Shown here: positions 7,459 through 15,994 of the stretch, piece by piece
Layout of the letters: each line of letters opens with the position of its first letter
Position numbering within the stretch: the stretch's first letter is position 1
Assembly: GCA_964594075.1 (NCBI GenBank)
Contig: CAZQKW010000030.1
Coordinates: 1 to 45,867 of the forward strand
Length of the DNA stretch: 45,867 bases
From: CAZQKW01 sp964594075
GTDB taxonomy: Bacteria; Desulfobacterota; WTBG01; CAIYCZ01
Direction: 5' to 3'
The notes under the pieces: generated by a model
Seen by the model: the letters and a program-made list of their open reading frames with translations, nothing else
Told to the model about the DNA's origin: nothing
Databases searched by the model: none
Program-made: the position numbers and the translations under genes

Positions 7459-8978
7459 ACAGCGTGGTAAAAAAACTTAAAAAAATTGTTGGCGCCGACT
7501 GGGTGCGGACTGACTCTTTGAGTAAATACTATTACAGCACTGATGTTATGACCCATTTTGGTCAGGGGGCACTGTATCCGGCCAATAAGCCGCTGGCAAT
7601 CGTCTATCCGGGGTCGGTACAGGAGATACAGGCGGTTATTAATCTGGCACGCCGAGAAAAAGCCCCCGTGTATGCGTTAGGTGGCGGCACTGTTTTGTTG
7701 ATCGGTTCAATTCCCGGGAAAAGCGATATTGGCATTACCTTTGATTTCCATCGCATGCAGAATATCGTTTTGGACAAAGAGCGCATGGTAGTGCGGGCGC
7801 AGCCGGGTGCAACCGGCTTGCAAGTTAGCCAGTTGGTGCGCGAGCTGAATATTGGCTATCGGCCGTATTTCGGCGGCAGTCCCGGAACGTCGCTGTTTGT
7901 TCCCTACCAGGTGTTCACCGGTCAGAACAAGATGGCGGGATATCAGGACGGCATGGGTATTAATTGTGTTGCCGGCATGGAAATGGTGCTGGCAAGCGGT
8001 GAAATTGTGCGTACCGGTTCCATGGCCCATAAACAGGCGCCGGCATGGCCGCATGGTCCGGGGCCTGCGCTTACTTTTCTGCCATTTTTTGCCAATGCCG
8101 GTTACGGTATTGTAACCGAGATGGAGTTCAGGCTGTTTCCAACGCCGCCAAAAGTGGGGTCTTTATGGACAACCTTTCCCACACTCCACTCTGCCTGTGA
8201 AGCAATGTATGAGGTTATGCGGAAGGAATACGCATGCGGCGCAACCGTTATGGGGCCCGGCTGCTGGACGCATGCCTTGTATTCAAGCCAGCACTGGCAG
8301 GAGGGCGCGCATTTTGTCAAAGCTACCCAGGATATCAATCTCATTGGCATGTCGTTTCGCGGCACGCCGGCAAAAGTTGCATTTGAACGGAATGCCTGCA
8401 TAAGGATTTTACAGAAACATGGCGGTGTGCCGATGCCCGACTGGATGGTGGCAATCCTTGACGGCCATGAGGCGAATGCTGCCGGCTGGCAGCAGTGTAA
8501 CAGTCCTAAAATTTGCGGCACCTTCAACGGACAATCAGATTCCGGCGGCATTTTTGTTTCTGGCGGTGTGTTTGATTCTCTGGAAAAACTTGAAGACTAT
8601 ATGGATCGCGGCATGAAAATTTACCAGCAAGTGTGCCGCGAACATCCTGAATTTCTCAATTATCCGCATCCCATAATACGGCTCTACGCAAGTTGCGGAC
8701 AGACCTACCTGGCGATGGGCGGGCATTCCAATGCAGCGGGCGAGGTTATTTTTGTGGTGGATTTTGCCAAGCGGGAATTTCTGCCTTATGTGGGAGCAAT
8801 TAAGGCTCAGTTTGATCAGCTCATGCAGGAGATTGGCATGGCACCGTTAGGCGTCGGCCGCGACAAGCGCACTTGGACAGAATGTCCTGACCATTTTGCT
8901 ATGGCTAAAATTATTAAACGGGTCGTTGATCCGCAGGAGGTTTTGGCTCCCGGCGTTGCATTCCCATTGAGTGAATAG
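7455..8978 (+). CDS. FAD-binding oxidoreductase, PCMH/VAO type (flavoprotein 4 of 4)
   Basis: This 507-residue paralogue of flavoproteins 1 and 2 opens with LKKIVGADWVRTDSLSKYYYSTD. It carries the FAD loop ALGGGTVLLIGS, a GPGPAL...GYGIVTE region and the ending VVDPQEVLAPGVAFPL. The start at 7455 overlaps the previous stop by four bases (ATGA) and has GGAGG upstream. A frame reaching back to 7209 reads through the iron-sulfur gene and was discarded. It is the last gene before the terminator at 9014-9055. The substrate is unknown; para-alkylphenols, hydroxy acids or alcohols are all within the family's range. Confidence 0.8.
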   Translation: MNSVVKKLKKIVGADWVRTDSLSKYYYSTDVMTHFGQGALYPANKPLAIVYPGSVQEIQAVINLARREKAPVYALGGGTVLLIGSIPGKSDIGITFDFHRMQNIVLDKERMVVRAQPGATGLQVSQLVRELNIGYRPYFGGSPGTSLFVPYQVFTGQNKMAGYQDGMGINCVAGMEMVLASGEIVRTGSMAHKQAPAWPHGPGPALTFLPFFANAGYGIVTEMEFRLFPTPPKVGSLWTTFPTLHSACEAMYEVMRKEYACGATVMGPGCWTHALYSSQHWQEGAHFVKATQDINLIGMSFRGTPAKVAFERNACIRILQKHGGVPMPDWMVAILDGHEANAAGWQQCNSPKICGTFNGQSDSGGIFVSGGVFDSLEKLEDYMDRGMKIYQQVCREHPEFLNYPHPIIRLYASCGQTYLAMGGHSNAAGEVIFVVDFAKREFLPYVGAIKAQFDQLMQEIGMAPLGVGRDKRTWTECPDHFAMAKIIKRVVDPQEVLAPGVAFPLSE

Positions 8979-9013
8979 ACACGACGCACACGGCACAATA
9001 CTCACAACAACCC

Positions 9014-9055
9014 CCCCCTGTCACCATACCGTAACAGGGGGTTTTGTTGTTTTCT
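9014..9055 (+). terminator. Rho-independent terminator of the flavoprotein operon
   Basis: CCCCCTGT (9014-9021) pairs with ACAGGGGG (9034-9041) and is followed directly by TTTTGTTGTTTTCTTT. It lies 36 bases after the last flavoprotein stop. Confidence 0.85.
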
Positions 9056-9166
9056 TTAAATAAAACGAGATTCTGTCATAAACCAGAACCGCTTTTATTT
9101 CGTGATTCCTATAAAGCACGGCACACGAATCGTATGTCCGCCATCATAGGAAACCTATTTTTATAC

Positions 9167-9874
9167 TTACCGGTTTGAAAGCAATCGCGCCATCTGTTCC
9201 TTGGCATTGCCCAAAACCGGCGCGCCATGGCCAAGCAGGCAGGCATCAAAATCAAGTTGTGCAAGGTTTTCGACTGAACGGAGCGCGTCTGCGTAGCTGG
9301 CGCAGCCAAAGCGTTTGGGCAAGCCAAACCCACCGGTGCCATTCAGCGCATCCCCGACAAACAGCAGCCGATTTTCTTTGTGATAAAAGCTCAGACTTCC
9401 CGGTGAATGGCCGGGGGTTGCAATTGCTTGTATTCCGCCGCAGCAGTCAATCATCTCTCCACCGCTGCACTGCATATCAACCCGAACCGGCTGGTACCTG
9501 AAGAAAAAAGTCTCCACAAAGAAAAGTATGGTTTTAAAAAATAAGCCGCCCACTCCTTCTCTGCCCATCGTCCATGACTTTCGCAAACCTTCAATGTAGG
9601 GCACGTCCTTAATGCCGGCAACCACCTGCGCGCCGCTTAATTTTTTTAATTCTGCCAGCGATCCGGTATGATCAAGATGACCGTGGGTGATTAAGAGATA
9701 GCGTATTTTTTCCGGGGTATAGCCAAGCACCGCAAGCGCCGTTTTTATTTTTTCAGCATCGCCGGGCATGCCGGTATCAATCAGACAGAGCTCATGACCT
9801 GCGAGCAAATAGCAGTTTGACCTTCCCGGCGCCAAACGAAACACGCCTTCGGTTATTTTTTCTGATTCGACCAT
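9167..9874 (-). CDS. MBL-fold metallohydrolase
   Basis: The 235-residue protein has all metal ligands of the metallo-beta-lactamase fold: THGHLDHTG (the HxHxDH motif near residue 70), TPGHSPGS, LFVGDALNG and LLGHGAPV. This points to a two-metal site of the glyoxalase II type. The start at 9874 has GAGGAG upstream and overlaps the end of the nuclease-like gene by 22 bases, so the two are probably co-transcribed. Likely reactions are thioester, lactone or phosphoester hydrolysis. The substrate cannot be assigned, and a link to the flavoprotein operon, which runs toward it, is only positional. Confidence 0.8.
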   Translation of the reverse strand: MVESEKITEGVFRLAPGRSNCYLLAGHELCLIDTGMPGDAEKIKTALAVLGYTPEKIRYLLITHGHLDHTGSLAELKKLSGAQVVAGIKDVPYIEGLRKSWTMGREGVGGLFFKTILFFVETFFFRYQPVRVDMQCSGGEMIDCCGGIQAIATPGHSPGSLSFYHKENRLLFVGDALNGTGGFGLPKRFGCASYADALRSVENLAQLDFDACLLGHGAPVLGNAKEQMARLLSNR

Positions 9875-10500
9875 TGTTTTTTCTCCTCGCGCTTTTTAAA
9901 AAGCGGATTACAGCGCCAGTCTTGGGCAAACCCTCTTTGTAATGCCTCATCTTTAGTTCTAAAAATAACGCGTTTGTCAAATTCCATTTGTTTGGCAATG
10001 CGGCAGCCAGGTCGGTGAAATTTTCTGGAACCCTTTGAGCCGACGTAATATGGCTCATCACTGGGGTCTTCAAAAGCCCAGATTCCGCGGCGTTGTTTTC
10101 GCGCTTCTTTCTGCAGAGCGATAAACAGATCGGCATATTTCTGGTTATGCGGTTGAATATAGGCCATCGCAAAGCCGTTTTTTAACAACTGCGCGTTAAC
10201 AAATACGTCCCCTGCATACACATAAGCCAGAAGAATTTTATCATCATCCTTTTTTTTAACATCAAACTCAATGGTGATCTTTTTATTGTTCACCAGCTCT
10301 TTATTTGCCTTCTTGCATTCCTCATAAAAAAATCGCCCCTCGCTGGGAACGTCAAGCCCGATATACTGAATCTTCACTCCTGATTGCGTTTTGATGCGGT
10401 TCCCGCTGTATACTTTTTGAACCGTGTACTCATCTCCAAAGCAAAGCCGTGTCGCAAGACACATAATTAATAGTACTATCTTTATTGCCCACTGTCTCAT
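9853..10500 (-). CDS. Secreted nuclease-fold (SNase-like) protein with degenerate active site
   Basis: The 215-residue protein has a signal peptide (about residues 1-22) and an SNase-like OB-fold (about 25-140). The landmarks VQYIGLDVPS, LLAYVYAG and LLKNGFAMAY are present. Compared with Staphylococcus nuclease, Arg35 aligns with Gln, Glu43 with Ser and Arg87 with Ile, while the Asp of LDVPS remains. Catalysis is therefore unlikely. The C-terminal part (YVGSKGSRKFHRPGC ... WRCN) resembles the small metal-binding Ada-type domain that often follows secreted SNase domains, but with a reduced cysteine set. It may bind nucleic acid or a surface partner. Confidence 0.7.
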   Translation of the reverse strand: MRQWAIKIVLLIMCLATRLCFGDEYTVQKVYSGNRIKTQSGVKIQYIGLDVPSEGRFFYEECKKANKELVNNKKITIEFDVKKKDDDKILLAYVYAGDVFVNAQLLKNGFAMAYIQPHNQKYADLFIALQKEARKQRRGIWAFEDPSDEPYYVGSKGSRKFHRPGCRIAKQMEFDKRVIFRTKDEALQRGFAQDWRCNPLFKKREEKKQWSNQKK

Positions 10501-10611
10501 GGCTATAAGACAAAAAGAATGAAATACGTTGCACAGATTTTATTACATATAAAACACCGGTAAAGAATTGTAAATGAGTTTTTAGAGCCCGTGCCGTATA
10601 CAAAATAAAAA

Positions 10612-10638
10612 AGGTGCCTGATTCTCAATCAGGCACCT
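10612..10638 (-). terminator. Terminator of the envelope operon
   Basis: AGGTGCCTGATT (10612-10623) pairs perfectly with AATCAGGCACCT (10627-10638) around a three-base loop. Read on the minus strand, TTTTTTATTTTG follows. It lies 26 bases beyond the DUF1329 stop. Confidence 0.9.
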
Positions 10639-10663
10639 ATACCCACCCGTAGTCATGATCCCA

Positions 10664-11920
10664 TCAATAACCGTGTTTCTGCAGATATTGCAGCGTGAAC
10701 ATGTCCATGGGGAACTGCTGGCCAAAATCAAACTTGGAAATGGCCATAGTGGAATGTGTGCGCTGAACATCAATCATCTGCCCGGCATTAAAATGCGCAA
10801 CCGGCACGCCGTTATAGCCGGTTCCCACAAAGCCAATCTGGTCCTGCACCTTCCACAGCCTTCCCTGACGATCATAGCGGTCGGAGTAGAGTATCTGCCA
10901 TGATTCCGGATCAAGATACCATATCATTTTGGTGTAAAGGAAATTAGCCTCCTTGTTGGTTGCCTCTATAACATGCACTTTAACCCGTTCGCGCTGCGTG
11001 CCGCTCCACAGGCATTCGCCTGGTTTATGCTCAAGTTTTGCAGGATCATTGTGCCTGCTCATGAGATACTCTTTCATGCCTAAATATTTATAGGAATTAA
11101 TGCCGACCGGGCCATCCCAGCCAAGGTTATCGTACGCGCAGTAATCGCCGCCGCCTTGCGCATCCTGGCGTTCGGTGGTGGATCGGCGCCGCACCCGCCT
11201 GATGGAAGGCAGCCAGAACCAGGAATCATAGGGCTTGCTGCGGTCTTTATAGTGAATTTCCATGATGCGCATATTGCGCGTTTCGGGCGGCGCGAGTTGC
11301 AGCATGGTAAATGCGCGCCACATTTGTTTGGGATTGTCCGGGTATTCAGGTATCGGCGGCGTGTCGGTCCTGCCAGATATAAAGGACATATTGTTAGTTA
11401 CGGTCAGGGTCATGTCATATTTCAGTTTACCGTCAATGATATAGCCGTCATCGCGGTTTTTATAAGCATCACCGTAGCTTCTGCATCTGAAATTATGCGC
11501 CATTTCAAGACCGTTGTCTTTTGTGTCCGGGAAGGGAACTCCCGCAGTCCAATTCTCAATTTCGTCGCTGGCATTGATTTTGGACTGGCCGTAATATTCT
11601 TTGGTTGCCTTTATATAACCCGGCGAATAGGGCACTTCCTCATAAGGAACGATAACAAACCACCACTCGCCCCAGCGCTTGGTATCCTTCATCAGGTTGT
11701 AAAAGCTCTCGGGCAGATACTCCTTTACTTCATCAACATTGGCAGCGGTTATTTTTTTACCAGCGTAGGTTTTTTCCCACTCCCGCACTTTTGCCAGTTC
11801 AGCGCCCTGGTAACAGGCAACGGGAAAGTTAACATCTGCTGCCAGAATTATATCAGGAGCCAGCATAAAAAGGGTGCACAGCAGAGCGATAAATTTTCTA
11901 AAATTTTTGGTATGTAGCAT
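10664..11920 (-). CDS. DUF1329 outer-membrane-associated protein
   Basis: The 418-residue exported protein has a signal peptide (FIALLCTLFMLAPDIILAA). Typical DUF1329 features follow: a WWFVIVPYEEVPYSPGY segment, RRVRRRSTTERQD in the middle and a late MIWYLDPESWQILYSDRYD strand. DUF1329 proteins are LolB-like beta-sheet proteins, usually encoded beside a DUF1302 protein and an RND transporter in gene clusters for hydrophobic or aromatic compounds. Two adjacent ATGs exist (11923 and 11920); the second has better spacing (6 bases) from GGGAGG. It is the last gene before the terminator and follows DUF1302 by 22 bases. Periplasmic handling of a lipophilic molecule is inferred. Confidence 0.8.
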   Translation of the reverse strand: MLHTKNFRKFIALLCTLFMLAPDIILAADVNFPVACYQGAELAKVREWEKTYAGKKITAANVDEVKEYLPESFYNLMKDTKRWGEWWFVIVPYEEVPYSPGYIKATKEYYGQSKINASDEIENWTAGVPFPDTKDNGLEMAHNFRCRSYGDAYKNRDDGYIIDGKLKYDMTLTVTNNMSFISGRTDTPPIPEYPDNPKQMWRAFTMLQLAPPETRNMRIMEIHYKDRSKPYDSWFWLPSIRRVRRRSTTERQDAQGGGDYCAYDNLGWDGPVGINSYKYLGMKEYLMSRHNDPAKLEHKPGECLWSGTQRERVKVHVIEATNKEANFLYTKMIWYLDPESWQILYSDRYDRQGRLWKVQDQIGFVGTGYNGVPVAHFNAGQMIDVQRTHSTMAISKFDFGQQFPMDMFTLQYLQKHGY

Positions 11921-11942
11921 CATGTACCTCCCTTCCTGTTTA

Positions 11943-13454
11943 TTAGAACTCATAGGTTATATCGAACAATACCTGATCAAGATTTTGGGTTGCACCGGTG
12001 GTTTCAACATAGTCAAGGTAGCGCACCATGTAGGTCCAGCGGAATGTCGGTTTAAATGCTGCCATGAGGGTGTAATAACACTTTCCCGGTGTGAGCTGGT
12101 AGGCGCCATAAAATCCCGCCAGAATCCGGTCGTTCCAAAATCCATAATCAAACGATTGCGTGATGGTCTGCCAGGCATGACGGTCTAAAGAATAGGTGAC
12201 ATACGGATAGACCTGATATGTTTTGTGTTTGCCTTTAGTCCATTCCATTGCAAGCTGAGTCGAGGAACTCAAAAGCTTGTTGCGATTCCACGGCGTGAGG
12301 CCGGGAATAAAAATCTTGGTATCCCACCCGATGGTTGTGGCATACCGATTGTAGCCGCGCACATCATTAGCAATACCGACTAAATTGGTTGCCTTTTTGC
12401 TCAGTTCAGCAATGAATTCGGCACGCAGCATATTGCCGCTCATCGCAAAGTTAGTCCCGGGTATGAAGCAAAACTTCTGGTTGATGGGCCGGTTAAATGT
12501 GAATCCGACATTGTTATAGCGTTGATACCACTTGTCATCCTCGGCTCTGCCAAACAAACGGCGATTCAAGGCGGACAGTTGCAACGCAAGCCCACGACCG
12601 GTTCTGACCACAGGGTTGTTGTCGCGCTTATTCAAATAAAAGAATGTCCAGTCAAATCCCTTGAGAAAACCCCTGATCCTAAAACCCAGATCCGGATTTC
12701 CCCACGTGGATGGCTTGTCGCGGTAATCAACCAGAAACAGTTCATTGGGATTCTGAAAAGCATTAAATCCCTCGGGGTGGGTCAAATGATAACCGGCAGG
12801 CCAGTTCCGCGTGGGTTCAAAGTCAGGGATAATCAGGGCTTCAAACGTCATATCGAGGGGCATGTCGGCAGGGGTCAGGTAAAATCGGAGCATCCAGAGC
12901 CCTCTTTTGATCTCGGCAAAGTCAGGATATCCCGGGTTAAGGAGTCCGCGCGCATCAACGGGGTTCACAATGTCGGCGGTGCGTTCAAATGCCGTTTCTC
13001 CCCAGGACACAATTTGTTTACCGGCGCGAATCTGAAACAGCGAGGTGGTATATTCCAGATACAGTTCGCGGCATATGTCTCTGAAGGTATTGTAAGACCG
13101 GAGTTCCTTGATGCCGTGATGGCCGCTGAAGTCGTTTACATAACTGTTGAAACCTGAGTCAACATCATGAGCAGCGTCATAAAATTCCTTCCACACCCCA
13201 TACAGGTTTAGTTCGTAATCAGGACACTGCTGGAGATGAAACATGGTTTCCAGTTTGAGGGTGGTTCTAAAATTGAAAATATCGTAATCATACAACTGGC
13301 CCGGCGAGGTATTTTTCGTCCGCAGGGCAAGCTGTTCAGAAAGCTTGCCATGGATGACCATCTTGCCGTCTAAAAGGTCTATGGCAGAACCCGATAGCGG
13401 ATAGGATAGCAATGCTGCGATAAACGCGGTAATAAAAAATAGTCTTTTAATCAT
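11943..13454 (-). CDS. DUF1302 outer-membrane beta-barrel protein
   Basis: The 503-residue protein has a signal peptide (residues 1-24, ending SGSA). The rest alternates aromatic and polar residues as in an outer-membrane barrel and ends in a strand closing with Phe (LFDITYEF), the usual barrel-assembly signal. RAGKQIVSWGETAFERTADIVNP matches the conserved DUF1302 signature. The start at 13454 follows GGAGGGCGT; a frame running on to 13976 overlaps the RND gene and is a shadow. The family probably forms channels for hydrophobic substrates and pairs with DUF1329. The predicted order RND - DUF1302 - DUF1329 supports a joint envelope transport role. Confidence 0.8.
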   Translation of the reverse strand: MIKRLFFITAFIAALLSYPLSGSAIDLLDGKMVIHGKLSEQLALRTKNTSPGQLYDYDIFNFRTTLKLETMFHLQQCPDYELNLYGVWKEFYDAAHDVDSGFNSYVNDFSGHHGIKELRSYNTFRDICRELYLEYTTSLFQIRAGKQIVSWGETAFERTADIVNPVDARGLLNPGYPDFAEIKRGLWMLRFYLTPADMPLDMTFEALIIPDFEPTRNWPAGYHLTHPEGFNAFQNPNELFLVDYRDKPSTWGNPDLGFRIRGFLKGFDWTFFYLNKRDNNPVVRTGRGLALQLSALNRRLFGRAEDDKWYQRYNNVGFTFNRPINQKFCFIPGTNFAMSGNMLRAEFIAELSKKATNLVGIANDVRGYNRYATTIGWDTKIFIPGLTPWNRNKLLSSSTQLAMEWTKGKHKTYQVYPYVTYSLDRHAWQTITQSFDYGFWNDRILAGFYGAYQLTPGKCYYTLMAAFKPTFRWTYMVRYLDYVETTGATQNLDQVLFDITYEF

Positions 13455-13600
13455 ACGCCCTCCTTTTGTTAGGTTAAACAGCAACCAAGATTTTATTTTT
13501 AAAGCCAATATAATAAAAATTAAAAACCATGTAAAGAATTTTTTTACAATTTTATATAAAAAAGTAAGCCCAGAATTTTCTATGTCTTTTCTATCCGTTG

Positions 13601-15955
13601 TTATCTGAGAAATTTTGGTTTGAACAGCAGTATCAGTACCGGCACCAGGAACACCGCCCCTAGACAATTCAGAAATAGGATAACCGCCAGCATCAGTCCC
13701 ATCTGCGCTTGAAATTTGAGCGGGGACAAGGTCCACACCAGCAAGCCGATAACCAGCGTCCCCGCAATGGCAATAATGGATTTTGAATAGCTCTGAATGG
13801 TACGCATGAGGGCGGTTTCCATGGATATGCCGGGATCTTTTTGTTTTTCTTCCTGTGCGCGCGCCAGCATATAAATTCCGTAATCTACCCCCATGCCAAT
13901 GCCGGCAGCAGAGACCGGCAAGGTTGAAACAGAAAGTCCTATATGGTTTAAGGCCATGTACGCAAACGCCATCCAATTGGAAATCAGCAGCGGAATGGTA
14001 AGGATTAAACCGGCCTTAAACGACATAAATTCCATGGTGCAAAAGAAGAGCACGCCCAATAGAGCAAGCACGAGCGTCGCAAGCTGCATCTGGGCAACCA
14101 CTTCATTGATTGCCGCTTCTGTTCCGATGACGCCCCCCGCAAGCCGATAACGAAAGCCTTCCGGGAGCTTTGCGTGTTCTTTAATGTATTTTTTTGCGGT
14201 CTCAATTGCGCGTTTTATGGTGGGGCCGGTCTTGTCAGTATAAAATAGAACAATATTGGTTTGCATTATCTTCGGGTCTATGAATTTGTTCATGTCCCCC
14301 GGGTCTCCCGACTGCAAGAGGCCGATTAGATAGGCATTGGCCGAAACCGGGTCTTCTGCCATACCCATCCACTTGGGATCATCTTCGTGCAGTTTCTGGG
14401 GCATTGCCATTATGGGAGAGATGATGTTTTGAAATCCTGCCGCACCTGAATTTTTCATCATGTAATAGGTAAAATTTTTAACATCAACGAGCGATTGCGG
14501 CTGGGTGAGGGAACGCTGCTTATCCCCTTCAAGCATAATGTAAAGCGGATTGATGAGCGGCAGGTTCTGATTAATGCGCACGCTGTCCTGATTATAGCGC
14601 GAGCTGGGATACAGCAGATTTGAGCCAACCTGTGCATCGCCGACAATCAGCTTTTCAGACCAGTAAAACGAGAAAACAGTTATCATAACCACTACTGCCA
14701 TCACAACATACCGGCCTGTTCCAACTATCCAGGGGCCGAGCCAGTCGGCAAATTTGTTTTCCCACCCGCGGCGCTGTTCATCTTTTAACCGAAGGCTTTG
14801 AATATGGTTAAGAAATTTTTTTGAGACCGGCACATAACTTAACAGCACCGGTGTCAGGATAAGTCCTACGATCACCGTCACGATTGACCAGAACGCGCCG
14901 GTTATGGCGATGCGCTGCAACACTGGCACGGGGGTAATGGCGACGATCGCAACCCCAAATGCATCCGTGACTATGCTGGTAAGGCCGGGCAGGAACATTT
15001 GCTCGATAATTACCCTGATGCCGGACATGGTGTCGCCGGTCTTGATATATTCTTCATAAAATCGGTTATAAAGCTGATGAGAGTGTCGGAATGCCATAAG
15101 AGAAATCAGGAAGGGCAGGACAAAAACCAGCGGATCAAGGTTATACCCCATAATTGCCATAAATCCCAACCCCCAGATTCCGGAGACTATTGCGGCGAGC
15201 GGCACCAAAAACACTGCCCAGATAGAACGATAAGCAAGGTAAAGAAGCACCGGTATGACGATGAGCGTGGTTCCCATGATATAATTCATGGTGGAAATAC
15301 TATTGGCTACCACCCCCAGATGCATGGGATGGCCGACAATCGAGACCGTGGTATTTTCATCTTCGGTAGCGGCACGCAGGCGCTCCAGTTCTTTAAAAAT
15401 TTGCGAATAGTCCAGCGCCTCTTCTTCAAAAAAGTCGGCATAAATGAGGGATTTTTTTGAATCCAGCGATACATACGAACCGTAATAGGCCTCATTTGAA
15501 TAAATTGCCTCTTTAAGCTTTTGAATACCCAATTCATCTTTCGGCACATCAGGCCACATCAGCGGGGTGCCCTCAATGCCCCACGAGGTGATACGGGGGT
15601 TTTTCAGTTTGCGGGAAGCGATGGAGACAATTTTGTATCTGTCAATGCCCTTAATTGCCTCAAGCTCATTGGTTATATACTGAATTTTTTTAAGGGTCTT
15701 CTCATTGAAAATATCTCCCTTTTTTACTGAAACCATAATAACTAAGAAATTAGCGCCGCCAAACGTTTTGCGAAAATCATTGTGAAGTTTAATGTATTCA
15801 TGGGTCTGGGGCAGCAAATCATTAAAGTTGGTAATGATCTTTAACCCGGTCATCTGATACGCAAAAAAAACGGTTACCGCCAGTATTACCAGAAGCACCA
15901 GCAGCCGCTGCCTGATTACCAGGTCGGCAAATTTTTTCATCAGTTTTTCACTCAT
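13601..15955 (-). CDS. MMPL/RND-family transporter
   Basis: The 784-residue membrane protein has the RND/MMPL two-repeat layout. There is one N-terminal membrane helix, a large exported loop, a block of five helices (about residues 220-395), a second exported loop and a final helix block. Conserved landmarks include GHPMHLGVVANSI, the VDYGIYMLARAQEE loop and the SAAGIGMGVDYG region. It is shorter than tripartite AcrB pumps (about 1030 residues) and matches the MMPL/HpnN class that moves lipids, sterols or hopanoids. Its neighbours suggest transport of a hydrophobic compound to or from the outer membrane. The start at 15955 is the longest; its ribosome site is weak. Confidence 0.85.
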   Translation of the reverse strand: MSEKLMKKFADLVIRQRLLVLLVILAVTVFFAYQMTGLKIITNFNDLLPQTHEYIKLHNDFRKTFGGANFLVIMVSVKKGDIFNEKTLKKIQYITNELEAIKGIDRYKIVSIASRKLKNPRITSWGIEGTPLMWPDVPKDELGIQKLKEAIYSNEAYYGSYVSLDSKKSLIYADFFEEEALDYSQIFKELERLRAATEDENTTVSIVGHPMHLGVVANSISTMNYIMGTTLIVIPVLLYLAYRSIWAVFLVPLAAIVSGIWGLGFMAIMGYNLDPLVFVLPFLISLMAFRHSHQLYNRFYEEYIKTGDTMSGIRVIIEQMFLPGLTSIVTDAFGVAIVAITPVPVLQRIAITGAFWSIVTVIVGLILTPVLLSYVPVSKKFLNHIQSLRLKDEQRRGWENKFADWLGPWIVGTGRYVVMAVVVMITVFSFYWSEKLIVGDAQVGSNLLYPSSRYNQDSVRINQNLPLINPLYIMLEGDKQRSLTQPQSLVDVKNFTYYMMKNSGAAGFQNIISPIMAMPQKLHEDDPKWMGMAEDPVSANAYLIGLLQSGDPGDMNKFIDPKIMQTNIVLFYTDKTGPTIKRAIETAKKYIKEHAKLPEGFRYRLAGGVIGTEAAINEVVAQMQLATLVLALLGVLFFCTMEFMSFKAGLILTIPLLISNWMAFAYMALNHIGLSVSTLPVSAAGIGMGVDYGIYMLARAQEEKQKDPGISMETALMRTIQSYSKSIIAIAGTLVIGLLVWTLSPLKFQAQMGLMLAVILFLNCLGAVFLVPVLILLFKPKFLR

Positions 15956-15994
15956 AATCTTTCTTGCCTTAAGGGGGTAAAATTACCATGCGTT

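Noticed and set aside
11156..11917. Long + strand reading frame (253 codons)
   Set aside because: It lies entirely antisense to the well-supported DUF1329 gene and has no ribosome site or recognisable domain.
13455..13976. N-terminal extension of the DUF1302 frame
   Set aside because: It overlaps the RND gene in another frame. The signal peptide and GGAGGGCGT mark the start at 13454.
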